A DNA stretch of 64,000 nucleotides from Verrucomicrobiota bacterium (GTDB taxonomy: Bacteria > Verrucomicrobiota > Verrucomicrobiia > Opitutales > Opitutaceae). Below the pieces are notes generated by a model. It was not told the origin of the DNA, made no database searches, and saw nothing but the letters and a program-made list of their open reading frames with translations. This document shows, piece after piece, positions 1-8,773 of this stretch. Position numbers and translations under genes: made by a program. The stretch spans positions 31,041 to 95,040 of the forward strand of contig CAUJJL010000205.1 in the NCBI GenBank assembly GCA_963205455.1, written 5' to 3'. The first letter of the stretch is position 1. Every line of letters starts with the position of its first letter.

Positions 1-1
1 C

Positions 2-169
2 GAAGGACGCGTGCGCTACAGGGATCCCAGGGTCTCGCTCGATTTCATCCCGGAAGGCAATGACGCAGCACTCGTGCGTTTTCACACCCCCCAGCGCGCA
101 CTGGCGAGCGGGCAGGTCCTGGCACTCTACGACGGCCCTCGCCTGCTTGGCGGCGGTATCTATGTGTAG
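2..169 (+). CDS. mnmA: tRNA-specific 2-thiouridylase MnmA, C-terminal end only
   Basis: The window opens inside this gene. The 55 visible codons read in frame to a TAG stop and match the C-terminal beta-barrel of MnmA, with a VRYRDP segment, a [10 protein letters not shown] segment and the closing [13 protein letters not shown], which corresponds to the family's 'P-x-A-x-x-P-G-Q ... Y-D-x-x-x-x-L-G-G-G' ending. MnmA thiolates U34 of tRNAs for Lys, Glu and Gln. The ATP-binding domain and catalytic cysteines lie outside the window, so activity cannot be judged. The call rests on recognising this short but distinctive tail. Confidence 0.82.
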   Translation, partial: EGRVRYRDPRVSLDFIPEGNDAALVRFHTPQRALASGQVLALYDGPRLLGGGIYV

Positions 170-224
170 CCATTGATCCCCTTTTCACTGGCGCATGCCT
201 CCTCTCACGGGTAGGAGCTTGGCG

Positions 225-3200
225 ATGATGAATCGGCTATCTCTTGTTTCTTTCTTCGCCCTCACACTCGCCACACTGCACGCAGCTCCGCCCCAGTTGA
301 CAGAAACGAGGCTGCTGCGTTTCCCCACCACCAATGGTGAGCAGATTGTGTTTTCCTACGCAGGTCAGCTCTACACGGTCGGCATGGCAGGAGGTACGGC
401 GAGAAGGCTGACTGATGGCCCAGGCTACGCGATCTTCCCACGCTTCTCCAACGACGGTCGTCAGCTCGCATTCACCGCACAATACGACGGCAACACTGAA
501 GTCTACGTCATGCCCTCCACCGGCGGGGTACCCCAGCGCCTCACCTATTCCGCCACACTTTCGCGCGACGACCTCGCCGACCGCATGGGACCAAACAACA
601 TCGTGATGACGTGGAAGAACAAATCTTCGGAGGTAGTCTTTCGCTCACGCTGGCGTTCCTTCAATCCCTTCATCGGGGAACTCTTCTCGGTCAAGCTAGA
701 CGCCGACATTCCCACTCAGCTTCCGGTTCCGCGCGGGGGTTTCGTCTCCTTCTCACCGGATGACAGAAAAATCGCCTACAACCGCGTCTTCCGCGAATTT
801 CGCACCTGGAAGAACTACAGGGGGGGCATGGCCGACGACATCTGGATCTACGACCTCAAGTCGGGCGAGATCGAGAACATCACCCAGAACGAGGCCCAGG
901 ACCTGTTCCCCATGTGGGCGCCCAACGGAAAGATCTACTTCGTTTCAGAGCGAACCGGACGCGGAAATATCTTTGCGTACGAGATCAGCACCAGGAAAAC
1001 CACGCAGATCACCCGCTTCACCGATTACGATGTGAAGTTCCCTTCGCTCGGCCGGGGTGGCATTGCTTTCGAACAGGCGGGGCGCATCTGGCTCCTGGAT
1101 CTCACGAATGAACGCGTCACACCCGTGCCCATTCTCATCAAGGAGGATTTTGTCGGCGCCCGCGACAGCCAGATCAGTGTCGCTCGGATGCTTCAGGATG
1201 TCGACCTCTCGCCTGATGCGCAACGGCTAGCCGTCACTGCCCGCGGGGACATCTTTACAGCGCCAGCCAAGAACGGCCCCACGCGCAACCTCTCCCAAAC
1301 ATCAGGCGTTCATGAACGTGGTGCGGCTTGGTCACCTGACGGCAAGTGGATCGCCTATGTCTCGGACGCAACCGGTGAAACGGAACTCTACATCCGTCCC
1401 CAGGATGGAAGCGGTTCACCCACTCAATTGACCAACGGCGCCGACACCTATTACTACAACCCAAGCTGGTCACCCGACTCCCGGAAGCTTGCCTGGTCCG
1501 ATCGAAAACAACGGCTCCGCTCAGTGGATATCGAAACCAAGGTGGTCACTCTGGTTGCCGAAAATCCCGATGTGCCAATCCGGGATTTCAAGTGGTCTCC
1601 GGATTCGAAATGGATCGCCTGGACGCGCTCGACGCGATCCCACATCAGCCAGATCATGCTCAGCAACCTGACCGATGGCAGCGCGCTGGAGGCAACGGAT
1701 GCCTGGTTCGATGCCAATTCCCCTGAGTTCTCCTCAGACGGAAAGTGGCTCGCCTTTGCCTCATCCCGCGATTTCAACCCCGTGTATTCCGCCACCGAGT
1801 GGAATCACGCGTACATGAACATGGAGCGCGTTTACCTGCTGGCACTGGCCAAATCCACCCTCTCGCCTTTTGCGCCCAGGAGTGATGAGGTGGCCATCGC
1901 CACCCAGGGGGAAAAGCCGGCAGCGGAATCGTCCGCGAAATCGAATGCTGACAAATCCAGCAACGGGAAAACGCCCGCCGACGGAGGCGAAGGCAGGAAG
2001 GATCCGCCCGCCCTTGTCATTGACGTCGACGGGCTGAAGCAGCGGGTCATCGGACTGCCGGTCCAGCCGTCAAACTACGGATCGATCCGCATCGTGGGAG
2101 ACAAGGTCTACTACCGCCGAGTCCCATCCGGCCCTGTCACAGGCGGAGGCGGTGGAGAGGGCTTTGGCGCCGGCAGCCGCTCACGCGGCGTTGTTGCAAT
2201 GTATAACCTGAAGGACCGCAAGGAAACCGAACTCGGTAATGCCGATGTTTTCGCCATCAGCCGTAACGAGAAAAAAATGCTCCTCCGCGTCGGACAGGAC
2301 TGGTCGTTGATCGACACGCCGTCCGGCAAGTGGGATCTCAAGCCCGACAACCGGATCGATTTCAGCGGGCTCGAAGTGAAGCTGGATCGCCACGCGGAAT
2401 GGTCCCAGATCTTCAACGAGAGTTGGCGACAGATGCGCGACTTTTTCTACGCACCCAACATGCACGGGGTCGATTGGTCGGCACAGCGCGAGAAGTACGG
2501 CGCCCTGCTGCCCTACGTCTCCACGCGGAACGATCTGACCTACATCATTGGAGAAATGATTTCCGAACTCCACGTGGGCCACGCCTACGTCGGCGGTGGC
2601 GACCGAACCGAGGCTCCGCGCAAGCCCACCGGCCTTCTCGGCGCCCAGATATCACGCGACGGAGAGAGCCGCGCCTATCGTATCGATCACATCCTTCCCG
2701 GTGAGAACTGGCAGACTTCCACCCGGTCCCCACTCACGGAAATGGGCGTCAATGTCAACGAGGGTGACTACATCCTCGCCGTCAACGGACAGCCCACCCG
2801 GGAGATGTCCAACCTCTACGCCGCCCTCACAGGCACCGTCGGCAAACAAGTCGTACTCCGCGTAAACGAGTTGCCATCGGATGAGGGCGCGCGCGACGTC
2901 ACGGTCGTTCCCATCGCCGATGAGGCCCCGCTCTATTACGAAAGCTGGGTTCAGAAGAACATCGCCCAAGCCACAGAAAGGAGCAACGGCAAGGTTGGCT
3001 ACCTGCACATCCCGGACATGGGTGTCGAGGGGCTCAATGAATTTGTGCGGCGTTTCTATCCGCAGTTGCGACGCGAGGCGCTGATCGTCGATGTCCGCGG
3101 AAACGGAGGTGGAAATGTCTCACCGATGATCGCGGAAAGACTCAACCGCGAACTGGTCATGATCAACATCTCCCGAAATGGCAGCCCCTCGCCCAATCCG

Positions 3201-3593
3201 CCGGACCAACTTGTCGGGCCCAAGGTCACACTGATGAACGAATACTCAGCGTCGGATGGTGATATTTTCCCCTTCCGCTTCCGCAGCATGGGCATTGGCA
3301 AACTGATCGGCAAACGTTCATGGGGCGGCGTTGTCGGGATCAGCGGATCACTTCCCTTCGTCGACAATGGCACACTCATGCGCCCTGAGTTCGCCCCGTA
3401 TTCCAAAGACGGAAAGACTTGGATCATTGAAGGACACGGCGTCGATCCCGACATCGTTGTCGACAATGATCCAGCCCGAGAATTCAAGGGGGAGGATCAA
3501 CAATTGGACAAGGCCATTGACGTCATCCTCGAAGAACTCAGGTCAAAGCCCCAGGCGCTCCCGCAACCGCCGCCGTTCCCTGTCAAGAATTGA
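225..3593 (+). CDS. Secreted tricorn-type S41 serine protease
   Basis: Predicted 1,122-residue protein. I chose ATG 225 because an AGGAG lies 7 bases upstream and a signal peptide (MMNRLSLVSFFALTLATLHA) follows at once; ATG 195 would add ten residues before it. The first two thirds hold WD40/TolB-like propeller repeats (motifs such as FSPDDRKIAY and WSPDGKWIAY). A Ser/Lys/Gly-rich linker near residue 570 precedes the C1, PDZ and S41 domains. Candidate active-site residues by analogy with tricorn are His786 in GHAYVGGGD, Ser1010 in YSASDGD and Glu1069 in EGHG. Archaeal tricorn is cytosolic and degrades peptides; bacterial homologues with a signal peptide are presumably periplasmic. The gene overlaps the convergent hisC by 11 bp. 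Confidence 0.9.
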   Translation: MMNRLSLVSFFALTLATLHAAPPQLTETRLLRFPTTNGEQIVFSYAGQLYTVGMAGGTARRLTDGPGYAIFPRFSNDGRQLAFTAQYDGNTEVYVMPSTGGVPQRLTYSATLSRDDLADRMGPNNIVMTWKNKSSEVVFRSRWRSFNPFIGELFSVKLDADIPTQLPVPRGGFVSFSPDDRKIAYNRVFREFRTWKNYRGGMADDIWIYDLKSGEIENITQNEAQDLFPMWAPNGKIYFVSERTGRGNIFAYEISTRKTTQITRFTDYDVKFPSLGRGGIAFEQAGRIWLLDLTNERVTPVPILIKEDFVGARDSQISVARMLQDVDLSPDAQRLAVTARGDIFTAPAKNGPTRNLSQTSGVHERGAAWSPDGKWIAYVSDATGETELYIRPQDGSGSPTQLTNGADTYYYNPSWSPDSRKLAWSDRKQRLRSVDIETKVVTLVAENPDVPIRDFKWSPDSKWIAWTRSTRSHISQIMLSNLTDGSALEATDAWFDANSPEFSSDGKWLAFASSRDFNPVYSATEWNHAYMNMERVYLLALAKSTLSPFAPRSDEVAIATQGEKPAAESSAKSNADKSSNGKTPADGGEGRKDPPALVIDVDGLKQRVIGLPVQPSNYGSIRIVGDKVYYRRVPSGPVTGGGGGEGFGAGSRSRGVVAMYNLKDRKETELGNADVFAISRNEKKMLLRVGQDWSLIDTPSGKWDLKPDNRIDFSGLEVKLDRHAEWSQIFNESWRQMRDFFYAPNMHGVDWSAQREKYGALLPYVSTRNDLTYIIGEMISELHVGHAYVGGGDRTEAPRKPTGLLGAQISRDGESRAYRIDHILPGENWQTSTRSPLTEMGVNVNEGDYILAVNGQPTREMSNLYAALTGTVGKQVVLRVNELPSDEGARDVTVVPIADEAPLYYESWVQKNIAQATERSNGKVGYLHIPDMGVEGLNEFVRRFYPQLRREALIVDVRGNGGGNVSPMIAERLNRELVMINISRNGSPSPNPPDQLVGPKVTLMNEYSASDGDIFPFRFRSMGIGKLIGKRSWGGVVGISGSLPFVDNGTLMRPEFAPYSKDGKTWIIEGHGVDPDIVVDNDPAREFKGEDQQLDKAIDVILEELRSKPQALPQPPPFPVKN

Positions 3594-4716
3594 CGCGGCC
3601 GGAGGTCCACCCCGGCGCGCCGGACATGGATATCCATGCGCCAAGTTCAGTCAGCACGCGCTCGTTCTGCGGCCGCGTGCCCACCGTCACTCGCACCCAC
3701 TCCGCGAGTCCATAGGACTTCACAGGCCGGACTATGACACCCCTCCGCTGAAGCGCCTCGAAACACTCCGTACCGAGTCCGACCTTCACCAGGATGAAAT
3801 TTGCCGTACTCGGCACATAGGAAAGCCCCAGCCGTTTGAACCCCTCCTCAAGTTGCACAAGGCCCGCGCGGTTTTCACGCACACATCGCGCCGCAAACTC
3901 ATCATCATCGAGGGCTCCCATCGCGGCCGCCTGGGCAATCGAGTTCACGTTGAACGGCTGCCTCACCCGCCCCAAAAGCGCCGCAATCTCCGCGCTGGAG
4001 TATGCGTATCCAATCCGCAATGACGCCAGCCCGAACACCTTCGAAAAGGTACGCAGGGCGATGATCTTCCTGCCCTTCCGGATCAGCGGTCGAACGTCCG
4101 GAGCATCCGCCACAAAATCGGCGTAAGCCTCATCAAAAACCAAAATGACGTGATCGGGAAGCGATTCCGCGAATGCGAGGAACTCACCCGAGGGATTTGC
4201 CACGCCCGTCGGGTTGTTGGGGCTGGCCACGAATACCAGCTTGGTCCGCGGAGTGATCGCGGCCTTCATGGCGTTCAGATCATGGCCAAAGTCGCGGGTA
4301 GGCACCTCGACCGCCTTCGAACCAAACAGGAGGGTCACCAGCTTGTAGACCACAAATGCCGGGGCCCCCATCACCGCTTCGTCGCCGGGCCGCAGGAAGA
4401 CATGCCCGATCAGCTCAAGCAGTTCATTGGAGCCGTTGCCCACGGAAAACTGTTCAGGAGCCAGCGACCATTTCTTGGCCAGCTTCTGACGCAGCGCGAA
4501 GCAGCCCCCATCCGGATAAAGTTCCGCATGGGAGAGTGCGGCCTGCGCCGCTGCAATTGCCTTAGGCGAGGGGCCATAGGGATTCTCGTTTGACGCGAGC
4601 TTGATGATTCCGGCCGGATCGAGACCCAATTCGCGCGCGACGTCCTCGATCGGCTTGCCAGGCTCATAGACGGGCTGTGACAGAACGGAGGGATTCACCA
4701 GATCCTTGAGTTGCAT
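3583..4716 (-). CDS. hisC: Histidinol-phosphate aminotransferase
   Basis: A 377-residue fold-type I PLP aminotransferase that converts imidazole-acetol phosphate to histidinol phosphate in histidine synthesis. Visible family motifs are SNENPYGPSP near the N-terminus, SPNNPTG in the middle, FDEAYADF, and the PLP-lysine motif RTFSKVFGLASLR with Lys226. ATG 4716 (MQLKDLVNPSVLSQPVYEPGKP) matches the usual HisC N-terminus; the frame stays open another 40 codons upstream but that extension looks non-coding and would overlap the divergent hydrolase gene. No other his genes are nearby. HisC-like enzymes can also transaminate aromatic amino acids, so broad specificity is possible. Confidence 0.92.
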   Translation of the reverse strand: MQLKDLVNPSVLSQPVYEPGKPIEDVARELGLDPAGIIKLASNENPYGPSPKAIAAAQAALSHAELYPDGGCFALRQKLAKKWSLAPEQFSVGNGSNELLELIGHVFLRPGDEAVMGAPAFVVYKLVTLLFGSKAVEVPTRDFGHDLNAMKAAITPRTKLVFVASPNNPTGVANPSGEFLAFAESLPDHVILVFDEAYADFVADAPDVRPLIRKGRKIIALRTFSKVFGLASLRIGYAYSSAEIAALLGRVRQPFNVNSIAQAAAMGALDDDEFAARCVRENRAGLVQLEEGFKRLGLSYVPSTANFILVKVGLGTECFEALQRRGVIVRPVKSYGLAEWVRVTVGTRPQNERVLTELGAWISMSGAPGWTSGRVNS

Positions 4717-4768
4717 CCGAAAAGCGAACACCATTGGACACGCGCACAAAAGCCAGAAATCATTCCGC

Positions 4769-5929
4769 ATGCGCTCAATCCGGCTCACACTCCTGTCGTT
4801 CGGCGTCGCCCTCCTCGCACTTCCTCTCCCGGGCATCTGCTCGCAATCACCGACGCCATCAGTGCTGACCGGTGAAATCGGACAGGCAAAGTACCTGATC
4901 GCCCGCCCACGCGTCCCATGGAACGGCCGTCTCCTGATTCACGCACATGGATACCGAAATCCAGATGAGCCGCTGATTGCCAATTTGTCCATCGACCGTT
5001 TCGCCTATGCCACGCTGCTCAATGAAGGCTGGATGCTGGCAACCACCAGTTATCGGAGAAATGGAATGATTCTGGGCGACGCTGTCAGCGACATCGATGC
5101 CTTGCGCGAGCACATCGCCACGCAGTTCGGCGAGCCGACATGTGTCATTCTCGAAGGTGAATCCATGGGGGGCACCATTGTCACCCTCATCGCCGAACGC
5201 GGAAGCGGATCCTATCAGGGCGCAGTCGCAATCGACGCCGCACTTCAAGCGAGGGAGGACAACGGCACCGGGGGCGTCAGTCTCCAACCGCGAGTGCCTA
5301 TGATTTTCCTGACCAATCAAAGCGAATGGGAAGGCCCTCGAAACTACGTAATGCGCGCTTCAAACGAGGCGCGGAGCAACCACGAGATCGTTGCCCCCGC
5401 ACTCTTTCGGATCTCGCGAAGCGGGCACGTGAATGTCAATCAGGCGGAGAGGCTCGTCGCCCTGCGAGCATTGCTCGCATGGATCGAAAGGGGACGCGAT
5501 GCCCTGCCACGGCCGCAACCGCAATCCGTCGACGGACTAACCGTGCACGGCTCCGATGTGTTCTTTGACGCCACGGTTGTGCCATCCGCTCAGCCATCGC
5601 GTGTCACCTTCGACTCCAACGGAGAAGGCTTTGCCGCAACCGTCACGGAAGTCTCCCTAGGTCATGGCAATATCTTCATCGAAGCGCAGGCATCCGACTT
5701 CGAGAAGATCGAAGTGAAACCGGGAGGCTACTTTCAGGTGAAGGTGGGAGAGAAAACCTACCGAGTCCGTTACGGAAGGGATTTCAGCAGCGTACCCATT
5801 GGCCAGTGGGTGATGTTTCCTAACGCTGACGGCTATTTCTGGCTCGCCAGGAATCATCAGAATGCGGCGCGGACCTCCGGTCTGTCGAAAGGACAAACCG
5901 TCCACATCTCCCGGTATCCCAGGCAGTGA
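4769..5929 (+). CDS. Secreted alpha/beta-hydrolase, function unknown
   Basis: A 386-residue protein starting at ATG 4769, which gives a signal peptide (MRSIRLTLLSFGVALLALPLPGICS). The first ~260 residues look like an alpha/beta hydrolase: a nucleophile elbow GESMGG puts the candidate catalytic Ser at 132, an oxyanion-type HAHGYRN segment lies upstream, and RSGHVNV near residue 225 could supply the His. The last ~120 residues form a separate beta-rich region ending YFWLARNHQNAART; I do not recognise it, but it may be a carbohydrate or cell-surface module. The gene is divergent from hisC with 52 bp between. Likely a periplasmic esterase or peptidase; the substrate is not evident. Confidence 0.7.
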   Translation: MRSIRLTLLSFGVALLALPLPGICSQSPTPSVLTGEIGQAKYLIARPRVPWNGRLLIHAHGYRNPDEPLIANLSIDRFAYATLLNEGWMLATTSYRRNGMILGDAVSDIDALREHIATQFGEPTCVILEGESMGGTIVTLIAERGSGSYQGAVAIDAALQAREDNGTGGVSLQPRVPMIFLTNQSEWEGPRNYVMRASNEARSNHEIVAPALFRISRSGHVNVNQAERLVALRALLAWIERGRDALPRPQPQSVDGLTVHGSDVFFDATVVPSAQPSRVTFDSNGEGFAATVTEVSLGHGNIFIEAQASDFEKIEVKPGGYFQVKVGEKTYRVRYGRDFSSVPIGQWVMFPNADGYFWLARNHQNAARTSGLSKGQTVHISRYPRQ

Positions 5930-5935
5930 TCCGAT

Positions 5936-7960
5936 TCACTGAGCAGCCTTCTGTGCGGACTGTATCCTCCTCCAGAATCCGGCCTTGGGACCGTTCTCAA
6001 AATCGTGGGCGAATATCTCCACCCACAGATAGTCAGGTCCCATCTCCGCATTGATCTTCTGCCAGAGGGCTAGCGTGTCCTGTTCCTGATACCAGAGGAC
6101 ATAATCGATGTCGTTCGCGAGCAGCCACTCGCGGGGTTTTGCCATCTCGCCATTGAAGAACTTGAAGAGCGCAGCCTGTCGCTGCGGCAAATCCTCCCGA
6201 TAGCCGCGCCACAACTGCTCGTGATTCAACCAGCCGAGCCAAAGGCTGTGCCCCGCAAAAAGGGGAAGACATGCCGAATTCGTGAACGCATCCTTGTTCG
6301 GCCGCTCGATGACAACCCCGCGTTTCTCCTGTTTGAGGCGATCCAGCATGAGTCGCGGAAACATGTCCTTTGTGAGGAAGGCGTGCCCCTCCATCTTTCC
6401 CATCGCCTCCTTGGATCCATTCTTCCAATTCACTGCAAGGTCCCAGGCAAAGCTGCAGGGGTAGAGACAAAGAAACAGACCGAAATAGCGGACCCATCGA
6501 CGCTCACTGCGATCAATCACGATGGGGCCAAGCGTGACGAGAATTCCTGCTGCAATCCAAGGCCACCACTTAAGCGTCGTGTTGAAGCGGTTGAAGTTTC
6601 CGCTGTAGATGTCGTCGACAAAGAAAAATTCAGAAAAGATGATCATCAGAATCCACAGGTGGGCGAGCCAGCGGCCCGCGCGTACGCCTGAGAGGTAGCC
6701 CATGACTATAAATCCTAGGCTCGGAAGCAGGAATAGCAGCAGCAGCAGTGGAGGAGTGTGCTCATCCCACCGGACCATTCGGATGGCGGTGCCATAGCCG
6801 CCCGCAGCGCTAGTGAACACCGACAGGTAAACCCAGGCTGCCATCCAGACAGCGGCCGCACCCGCGGCGGTCCACAGAAGTGCACGGGGCGCTCGCCTGC
6901 CCAGATAGGCCAGCCAGCCTGCGATCACCAGCGCCTGGAGAGGCAGGCTCCAGGTGTTTGCCAGAACCGTCCATGTCAGGGTCGCCCCCACGACAATCAA
7001 CAGGCGGCGGAGCGGCTCACGATGCCAGAGGATCACGGATATGGCCGCGAGGCCGAGCAGGAGATAGCTCGCCAGCGGCGCGTGGTAGTCGCCGAGAAAA
7101 ATCGAGTAGGAGAACGGTTCTCCGGGCAGATCGAGTTTGGGAAACTTGTCCTGATATGCCTTCAGCATCACTCCCAGGGGCGCGCGATCCAGCGGCGCGC
7201 TTCCGATGAAGCGCATGCTGCTCCAGGGCGTGGGATTCTTGTCGACCAAATGAATGACCCCCGACATGCCGGAGCCTCCGATCACGAGTCCCACAAGCAC
7301 CACGATCCGCACCCAAAGGCGACGACACACGAGCCAGATGACTCCAGCGAATGTCAGACCTCCGAGCCCGATCAGCACGCAGAATCCGAGATTGTAGACG
7401 GTCCCGGGAGGCAGCCCAAGCAACCGTCCCATGAGGGCCGCGGCGTAGTGCTGAAAGCTATAGTATTGATTCGATGGATACGGATGAAGCCAGACGTCCG
7501 GCACCGGAAGGGTCTGGCCGCTCAGGTAGCTGCAGATGTACGAAAAGTCCGCCAGCTTTTCCGATGATCCGTCGACATTCGGATAGGCGAAGCGCCAAAG
7601 CATCGCGTATCCGAACACCGTCGCAAAGATGATGCCGCAATCGAGCATCCGGCGGGGTGAAAATTCCGCCCGCCATACCTCCAGGCGCCTCACTCCAGTT
7701 GCACCCAGCCAGGACGGATTCCAAGCCGAGGCGCTCAATAAAATGAGAGACAGAGAGGTAATTGACCCTATGAAACCGACGCCTCGGAGACTCCCTAGCC
7801 CATGATAAGATTCGACGGCGTAAAATAGGGTCGTGAGAAGCCAGGGACCCAACGCGCAGGCGAGCCAGCGGTTCCGCCATATCAAGCCGGTCACCAAGGC
7901 GATGCCCCAAAGATTGATGAAAATGAGCAGGAGCGTGAAGAGGAGTCCTAGGTGTTGCAT
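5936..7960 (-). CDS. Polytopic membrane protein of DUF2298 type
   Basis: A 674-residue protein with a dozen or more hydrophobic segments. The stretch after the third or fourth segment (KLADFSYICSYLS, then PVPDVWLHPYPSNQYY, then FQHYAAALMGRL) resembles the conserved loop of the DUF2298 / chlor_Arch_YYY family, which is thought to be related to GT-C glycosyltransferase folds. A soluble C-terminal domain (about 150 residues, with NKDAFTNSACLPLF and NDIDYVLWYQE) is typical of such enzymes. I infer a membrane glycosyltransferase-like role, with no substrate indicated. It stands alone and converges on the hydrolase gene with a 6-bp gap. Confidence 0.65.
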   Translation of the reverse strand: MQHLGLLFTLLLIFINLWGIALVTGLIWRNRWLACALGPWLLTTLFYAVESYHGLGSLRGVGFIGSITSLSLILLSASAWNPSWLGATGVRRLEVWRAEFSPRRMLDCGIIFATVFGYAMLWRFAYPNVDGSSEKLADFSYICSYLSGQTLPVPDVWLHPYPSNQYYSFQHYAAALMGRLLGLPPGTVYNLGFCVLIGLGGLTFAGVIWLVCRRLWVRIVVLVGLVIGGSGMSGVIHLVDKNPTPWSSMRFIGSAPLDRAPLGVMLKAYQDKFPKLDLPGEPFSYSIFLGDYHAPLASYLLLGLAAISVILWHREPLRRLLIVVGATLTWTVLANTWSLPLQALVIAGWLAYLGRRAPRALLWTAAGAAAVWMAAWVYLSVFTSAAGGYGTAIRMVRWDEHTPPLLLLLFLLPSLGFIVMGYLSGVRAGRWLAHLWILMIIFSEFFFVDDIYSGNFNRFNTTLKWWPWIAAGILVTLGPIVIDRSERRWVRYFGLFLCLYPCSFAWDLAVNWKNGSKEAMGKMEGHAFLTKDMFPRLMLDRLKQEKRGVVIERPNKDAFTNSACLPLFAGHSLWLGWLNHEQLWRGYREDLPQRQAALFKFFNGEMAKPREWLLANDIDYVLWYQEQDTLALWQKINAEMGPDYLWVEIFAHDFENGPKAGFWRRIQSAQKAAQ

Positions 7961-8263
7961 TTAATTTTTCGCGGCGTGTGCCGTAGGTAGATTTCCCAAG
8001 GCCAGACGTCAATCGACACACAAAGCCACGCATCGACACAAGATGTTTAAGTAGCGAATCACCCTAGAGTTGCGGAGATCAGTCTTACAAAGTTTTGACC
8101 CCCTTTGACGTTGTAAGGGGTTTGGTCGCCACGCAAAAAACCGATGGAGACAACGAGCTCCCGTCCACGTTTGAACACCCATTCAAATTTTCCGAATCCC
8201 TTTTCGATCGATTCCGGTCGCCCGCGGCGCGTCTCAACGCCGAAAGGCAGATTGAGGACGCCG
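7961..8263. other. Intergenic region upstream of the pilin-like operon
   Basis: This 303-bp stretch separates two divergently transcribed genes and must hold both promoters. It contains a small stem-loop (CCCCTT at 8100-8105 pairing with AAGGGG at 8115-8120, 9-base loop). The pilin frame is open back to 8144, but the 40 codons before 8264 look like non-coding sequence and a prepilin leader is normally short. I see no convincing -35/-10 pair and no RNA gene. Confidence 0.4.
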
Positions 8264-8773
8264 ATGCCGCATGCCTCAGAGGCATTCACGCTTGTGGAGG
8301 CCATGATCGCGATGCTCGTGCTTGCCCTGGTTTCCATGTCGATTCTTTCGGGTCTGATCCTGGCCTATCGCACAGCGGCCAACACCCGCTACCGCGACCA
8401 CGCCCGTTATGTCCTCAAGTCGGTTGGAGACCAGTTTCTCACGCGGCAGGCTGAGAACGCCGGCGTCTTCAATCCTCTCTTCAAGGTCACCACTGCTCCA
8501 ACGGGCGAGGGCCTGGTCTGGCAGGGAGTCATCGGCACGTCCGCCAACGCAGCCGCCGGCCTGAATGTCAGCCTCGGCGATACCACCGGAGCCGTGATTT
8601 CCGATGCCGTGATCACACGCGAGGTCCGCCTTCTCAACAGCACGGGAGACGTCGACAGCGTGGGCATGGCCTCATCAGCGGGAATCCTCCTCCGGGGAAA
8701 ATTCAAGATTACCTACACGTTCAACAACGTGCCGTATGAGCAGACCCTGAGCCTCGTCCGCCGAGTCCCATGA
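8264..8773 (+). CDS. Type IV prepilin-like protein (minor pilin / pseudopilin, PilV/PulI type)
   Basis: A 169-residue protein starting at ATG 8264, preceded by a GAGG about 8 bases away. The leader is MPHASEA followed by the type III signal [18 protein letters not shown], with Glu at +5 of the mature pilin. The residue before the presumed cleavage is Ala, not the usual Gly. After the N-terminal helix comes a ~130-residue globular part rich in Ser/Thr/Val, as in minor pseudopilins. It is first of three prepilin-like genes; its TGA overlaps the next start as ATGA (8770-8773), so the two are translationally coupled. No pilus ATPase, secretin or prepilin peptidase is in the window. Confidence 0.78.
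   Translation: MPHASEAFTLVEAMIAMLVLALVSMSILSGLILAYRTAANTRYRDHARYVLKSVGDQFLTRQAENAGVFNPLFKVTTAPTGEGLVWQGVIGTSANAAAGLNVSLGDTTGAVISDAVITREVRLLNSTGDVDSVGMASSAGILLRGKFKITYTFNNVPYEQTLSLVRRVP

Noticed and set aside
6758..7567. 269-codon plus-strand open frame inside the DUF2298-like gene
   Set aside because: Rich in Arg, Gln, His and Pro with no motif, and fully antisense to a convincing membrane protein; a GC-rich shadow frame.
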